Of a stretch of 64,000 bases of DNA, positions 61,203 through 64,000 are shown in pieces. Position 1 is the first letter of the stretch; every line of letters begins with the position of its first letter. Both the position numbers and the translations under genes were made by a program. The DNA is from JBBQXH01 sp963710975 (GTDB lineage Bacteria > Actinomycetota > Thermoleophilia > Gaiellales > Gaiellaceae): assembly GCA_963710975.1 (NCBI GenBank), contig CAVQCG010000004.1, positions 310,001-374,000 on the forward strand, written 5' to 3'. Under the pieces are notes generated by a model. The model saw nothing but the letters and a program-made list of their open reading frames with translations, ran no database searches and was not told the DNA's origin.

Positions 61203-64000
61203 ATGGCGGATGCAACGACCGATGTCCTGGTTGGCGCTTACCCGGGCATCGACGCAGCGACGGAGGACTTCGACGCGCTCGCCAAGCTCGTGGCGGACAA
61301 GAAGGTCGAGATGGAGGCCGCGATCCTCATCACCCACGCTGAGGATGGCTCGGTGAACGTGGCTCAGACGGCCGACCATCGCGGTCGCAAGGGAGTCGAG
61401 TGGGGCGGCGGCGTGGGCGTCCTGGTCGGTCTCGCCGCCCCGCCGCTGCTGGCGGCCACGGCGGTGGGCGCGGCCGCGGGTGGCCTGATCGGGAGGTTCG
61501 TCGACCACAGGGTCGAGACCAAGATGCACGACTCGATCGGCGAGAACCTTCCGCCCGGGACGGCCGCGATCATCGCGTCGTTCGACGATTCGCAGCGGCT
61601 CGCCGTCGAGCAGGCGCTCCCGGGAGCGCTCGCGAAATCGGTCGTCCCGTCGGACAAGAAGGGTCTGAAGGCGCTCAAGGACGGCCTCGCGGAGGCGATG
61701 GGCAAGTTCGTGCCCGACCGCACCGTGTTGCCGATCCCGGACAGGAACTTCGGCGGCACGATCGGCCACACCATCGACCAGTCGGTGGCCGACTGGACGA
61801 TCCTGCCTGGGCCGAAGGCGCCTGACGGTGCGCCGAACGTACTGCTCGTCATGATTGACGACGCCGGGTTCGCCCAACCGGACACCTTTGGCGGGCCGAT
61901 CTCGACGCCCAACCTGACGCGCGTCCAGAAGCAGGGCGTCACCTACAACCGGTTCCACGTGACGGCGCTGTGCTCGCCGACACGGGCGGCGATGCTCACG
62001 GGCCGCAACCACCACCGCGTGGGTATGGGCTCCGTCGCCGAGTTCCCCGGCCCGTTCCCCGGCTATACGGGCGCGGTCCCCCGCAGCTGTGCCCCGTTCC
62101 CGCGCACCCTGCAGGAGAACGGCTACGTAACCGGCGGGTTCGGCAAGTGGCATCTGACGCCGGACCGCGAGCAGGGTCCTGCGGGTCCGTTCAGCCACTG
62201 GCCGCAGTCCTGGGGCTTCGACCACTTCTGGGGCTTCCTCAGCGGCGCGGCAGGCCAGTGGGATCCGCTCGTCACGCAGGACAACACGAACGTCGGCGTG
62301 CCCGAGGGCTCCGACGGCGAGCCGTACTACTTCCCGGATGACCTGACCGACAAGGCGGTCGAGTGGCTGCACGGAGTCCGCGCACAGGACGCCGAGAAGC
62401 CGTGGTTCATGTACTACTCGACCGGCTGCGCGCACGCGCCGCACCACGTGTCAAAGGAGTGGGCCGACAGGTACAAGGGCAAGTTCGACCAGGGGTGGGA
62501 CAAGCTCCGCGAGGAGGTCTTCGAGCGCCAGAAGAGGCTCGGCGTCGTCCCACAGGACGCGAAGCTGACCGAGCGGCCCGATCTCTTCGACGCCTGGGAC
62601 TCGCTCGACGACGCCTCGAAGAAGCTCTACGCGCGACAGATGGAGGTCTACGCCGGATTCCAGGAGAACGCCGACTGGAACGTCGGACGCCTCCTCGACG
62701 CTGTCGAGGAGATGGGCGACCTCGACAACACGCTGATCTTCTACATCTGGGGCGACAACGGCGCTAGCCTCGAAGGGACGACGACGGGCTCGTTCAACGA
62801 GATGACGTTCCTGAACGGCCTGGCGATCGATCCCCCGCAGCAGCTCGAGCTGATCGAGAAGTACGGCGGCATCGAGGGATGGGGCGGGGACCACACCGCT
62901 CCGCACATCGCCGCCGCCTGGGCGTGGGCCGGCAACACCCCCTTCCAGTGGGGCAAGCAGATGGCGAGCCACCTGGGTGGGACGCGCAACCCACTGGTCG
63001 TCGCGTGGCCCGGCAAGATCGAGCCGGGCGGCGATTTGCGCCCGCAGTTCACGCATTGCATCGACGTCGGTCCGACGATCCTCGAGGCGGCCGGGATCCC
63101 GGAGCCGAAGGTCGTAGACGGGATCGAGCAGGAGCCGATGGACGGCACGAGCTTCCTCTATACGTTCGACGACGCGGCCGCCGAGGAGCGGCACACCCAG
63201 CAGTACTTCGAGATCATCGGCTCGCGGGCGATGTACAAGGACGGCTGGTGGGCGTGCGCGCGCCTCGACAAGGCGCCGTGGGATTTCTCGCCGGCGGCGC
63301 TCGCCCCGTTCGCCCCCGGCAAGTGGGACCCCGAGCGGGACACGTGGGAGCTGTACTACCTGCCGGACGACTTCTCGCAGGCAAATGACCTGGCGGCGGA
63401 GAACCCCGAGAAGCTCGCGGAGCTGAAGAAGCTGTTCTGGGAGGAAGCCGAGCGCAACCGGGCGCTGCCGCTGCTCGGCTCGATCTGCGTCTTCTTCGGC
63501 ATCCTGCCGCCTCTGCCCACGGTCACCCGCTATACGTTCGCGGGAGACGTCCAGAACGTGCAGAAGGGGCTCGTTCCCCGGGTCGCAGGTCGCTCGTACG
63601 CCATCGAGGCGGAGCTCGAGATCCCCGAGGGCGGCGCCGAAGGCGTCATCTTCGCGAACGCCGACTTCATCGGCGGATTCGGGCTCTGGGTGGACGAGGA
63701 GGGCAAGCTCAACCACACCTACTCGTTCCTGGGCGTGGAGAGCTACAAGCAGACGTCGGCAGAGAAGATCCCGACCGGCGACGTCAGCGTGAAGATGCTG
63801 TTCGAAGCCGACGAGCCGAAGCCGGGCAGCGGCGGCAACGTCACGCTCTGGGCCAACGGCGAGCAGATCGGCGAGGGTCGGATCGACAAGACGGCTGCGA
63901 TGATGCTCACGTCCTACGCAGGTATGGACGTGAGTCGTGACAACGGCCTCGTCGTCGACCTGGCCTACGAGGACAAGGCGCCGTATCCGTTCACTGGCAC
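61203..64000 (+). CDS. DUF1269-like domain fused to type I sulfatase (3' end outside window)
   Basis: 932 codons visible, open at the window edge. Residues ~1-170: DUF1269-like region (DVLVGAYPGIDAATEDFDAL, VEWGGGVGVLVGLAAPPLLA with a Gly/Ala hydrophobic helix, then FVDHRVETKMHDSIGENLPP). Residues ~205-650: alkaline-phosphatase-fold sulfatase with VLLVMIDDAG (Asp219, Asp220), formylglycine motif CSPTR (Cys257-Arg261) with AAMLTGRNHH, GFGKWHL and WGDNGAS. The C-terminal ~250 residues are beta-rich. Needs a formylglycine-generating enzyme, not seen here. The frame was checked at three distant Met codons. Confidence 0.88.
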   Translation, partial: MADATTDVLVGAYPGIDAATEDFDALAKLVADKKVEMEAAILITHAEDGSVNVAQTADHRGRKGVEWGGGVGVLVGLAAPPLLAATAVGAAAGGLIGRFVDHRVETKMHDSIGENLPPGTAAIIASFDDSQRLAVEQALPGALAKSVVPSDKKGLKALKDGLAEAMGKFVPDRTVLPIPDRNFGGTIGHTIDQSVADWTILPGPKAPDGAPNVLLVMIDDAGFAQPDTFGGPISTPNLTRVQKQGVTYNRFHVTALCSPTRAAMLTGRNHHRVGMGSVAEFPGPFPGYTGAVPRSCAPFPRTLQENGYVTGGFGKWHLTPDREQGPAGPFSHWPQSWGFDHFWGFLSGAAGQWDPLVTQDNTNVGVPEGSDGEPYYFPDDLTDKAVEWLHGVRAQDAEKPWFMYYSTGCAHAPHHVSKEWADRYKGKFDQGWDKLREEVFERQKRLGVVPQDAKLTERPDLFDAWDSLDDASKKLYARQMEVYAGFQENADWNVGRLLDAVEEMGDLDNTLIFYIWGDNGASLEGTTTGSFNEMTFLNGLAIDPPQQLELIEKYGGIEGWGGDHTAPHIAAAWAWAGNTPFQWGKQMASHLGGTRNPLVVAWPGKIEPGGDLRPQFTHCIDVGPTILEAAGIPEPKVVDGIEQEPMDGTSFLYTFDDAAAEERHTQQYFEIIGSRAMYKDGWWACARLDKAPWDFSPAALAPFAPGKWDPERDTWELYYLPDDFSQANDLAAENPEKLAELKKLFWEEAERNRALPLLGSICVFFGILPPLPTVTRYTFAGDVQNVQKGLVPRVAGRSYAIEAELEIPEGGAEGVIFANADFIGGFGLWVDEEGKLNHTYSFLGVESYKQTSAEKIPTGDVSVKMLFEADEPKPGSGGNVTLWANGEQIGEGRIDKTAAMMLTSYAGMDVSRDNGLVVDLAYEDKAPYPFTG

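Noticed and set aside
60768..62447. 559 aa minus-strand frame
   Set aside because: Antisense of the sulfatase fusion, which has catalytic motifs; the antisense product is Arg-rich and patternless.
1..64000. CRISPR arrays, rRNA genes, insertion sequences, riboswitches
   Set aside because: Looked for short regular repeats, rRNA segments, transposase motifs with terminal inverted repeats and known riboswitch cores; none was seen.

Overview
The window comes from a GC-rich bacterial chromosome with dense short operons, many GTG/TTG starts and 1-4 base stop/start overlaps. The gene order rsmI - M23 peptidase - metG - tatD - rsmA - ispE - tRNA-Gln - glmU - prs - rplY - pth - mfd - ppiC - mazG - eno - (pyk) - ftsB - DUF501 is the conserved actinomycete housekeeping block (compare the Rv1003-Rv1026 region of Mycobacterium tuberculosis). 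The small-protein repertoire suggests a deep-branching, Thermoleophilia/Gaiellales-like actinomycete. The lineage below phylum is an inference.

Layout. 1-5.3 kb: a metabolic neighbourhood of cyclase, creatininase and cupin (minus strand), with DedA, an M20 carbamoylase/hydantoinase-type amidase and a PLP aminotransferase (plus strand). 5.2-8.6 kb: a membrane glycosyltransferase, an FmdB zinc ribbon and an LCP protein. A CIRCE-like inverted repeat lies between the first two. 8.7-28.3 kb: the housekeeping block for translation, rRNA maturation, isoprenoid and UDP-GlcNAc synthesis, PRPP, transcription-coupled repair, glycolysis and cell division. 28.3-35.4 kb: small membrane proteins, GDPD, an L,D-transpeptidase, a TlpA-CcmH-CcdA thiol-redox/cytochrome c set, DUF309, a receiver-like protein, a 7Fe ferredoxin and an MFS transporter.

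From about 35.4 kb to 60.3 kb the character changes. Intact accessory genes are present: an FNR-type reductase, a GH15 glucosidase, an MDR reductase, a TIGR03118 protein, GFA, a 7TM protein, a lipoprotein, an ECF sigma with an RskA-like anti-sigma, MMPL and a pepsin-like protease. They are interleaved with at least ten truncated or frameshifted gene remnants: a methyltransferase tail, an AAA/LuxR head, a zincin, a PQQ-dehydrogenase tail, an ECF sigma, a flavoprotein monooxygenase, an acyl-CoA dehydrogenase, a LuxR HTH, a berberine-bridge-enzyme tail, a trypsin, a tyrosine recombinase tail and a DUF4239 tail. Two tRNA halves also lie here. No such damage is visible in the first 35 kb, so this looks like an old, eroding integration region. 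From 61.2 kb to the edge runs an unusual fusion of a DUF1269-like membrane domain to a type I sulfatase.

A second theme is transcription: at roughly ten genes a TANNNT -10-like hexamer ends only 6-9 bases before the start codon. This is the hallmark of leaderless mRNAs, and in several cases it decides the start codon.
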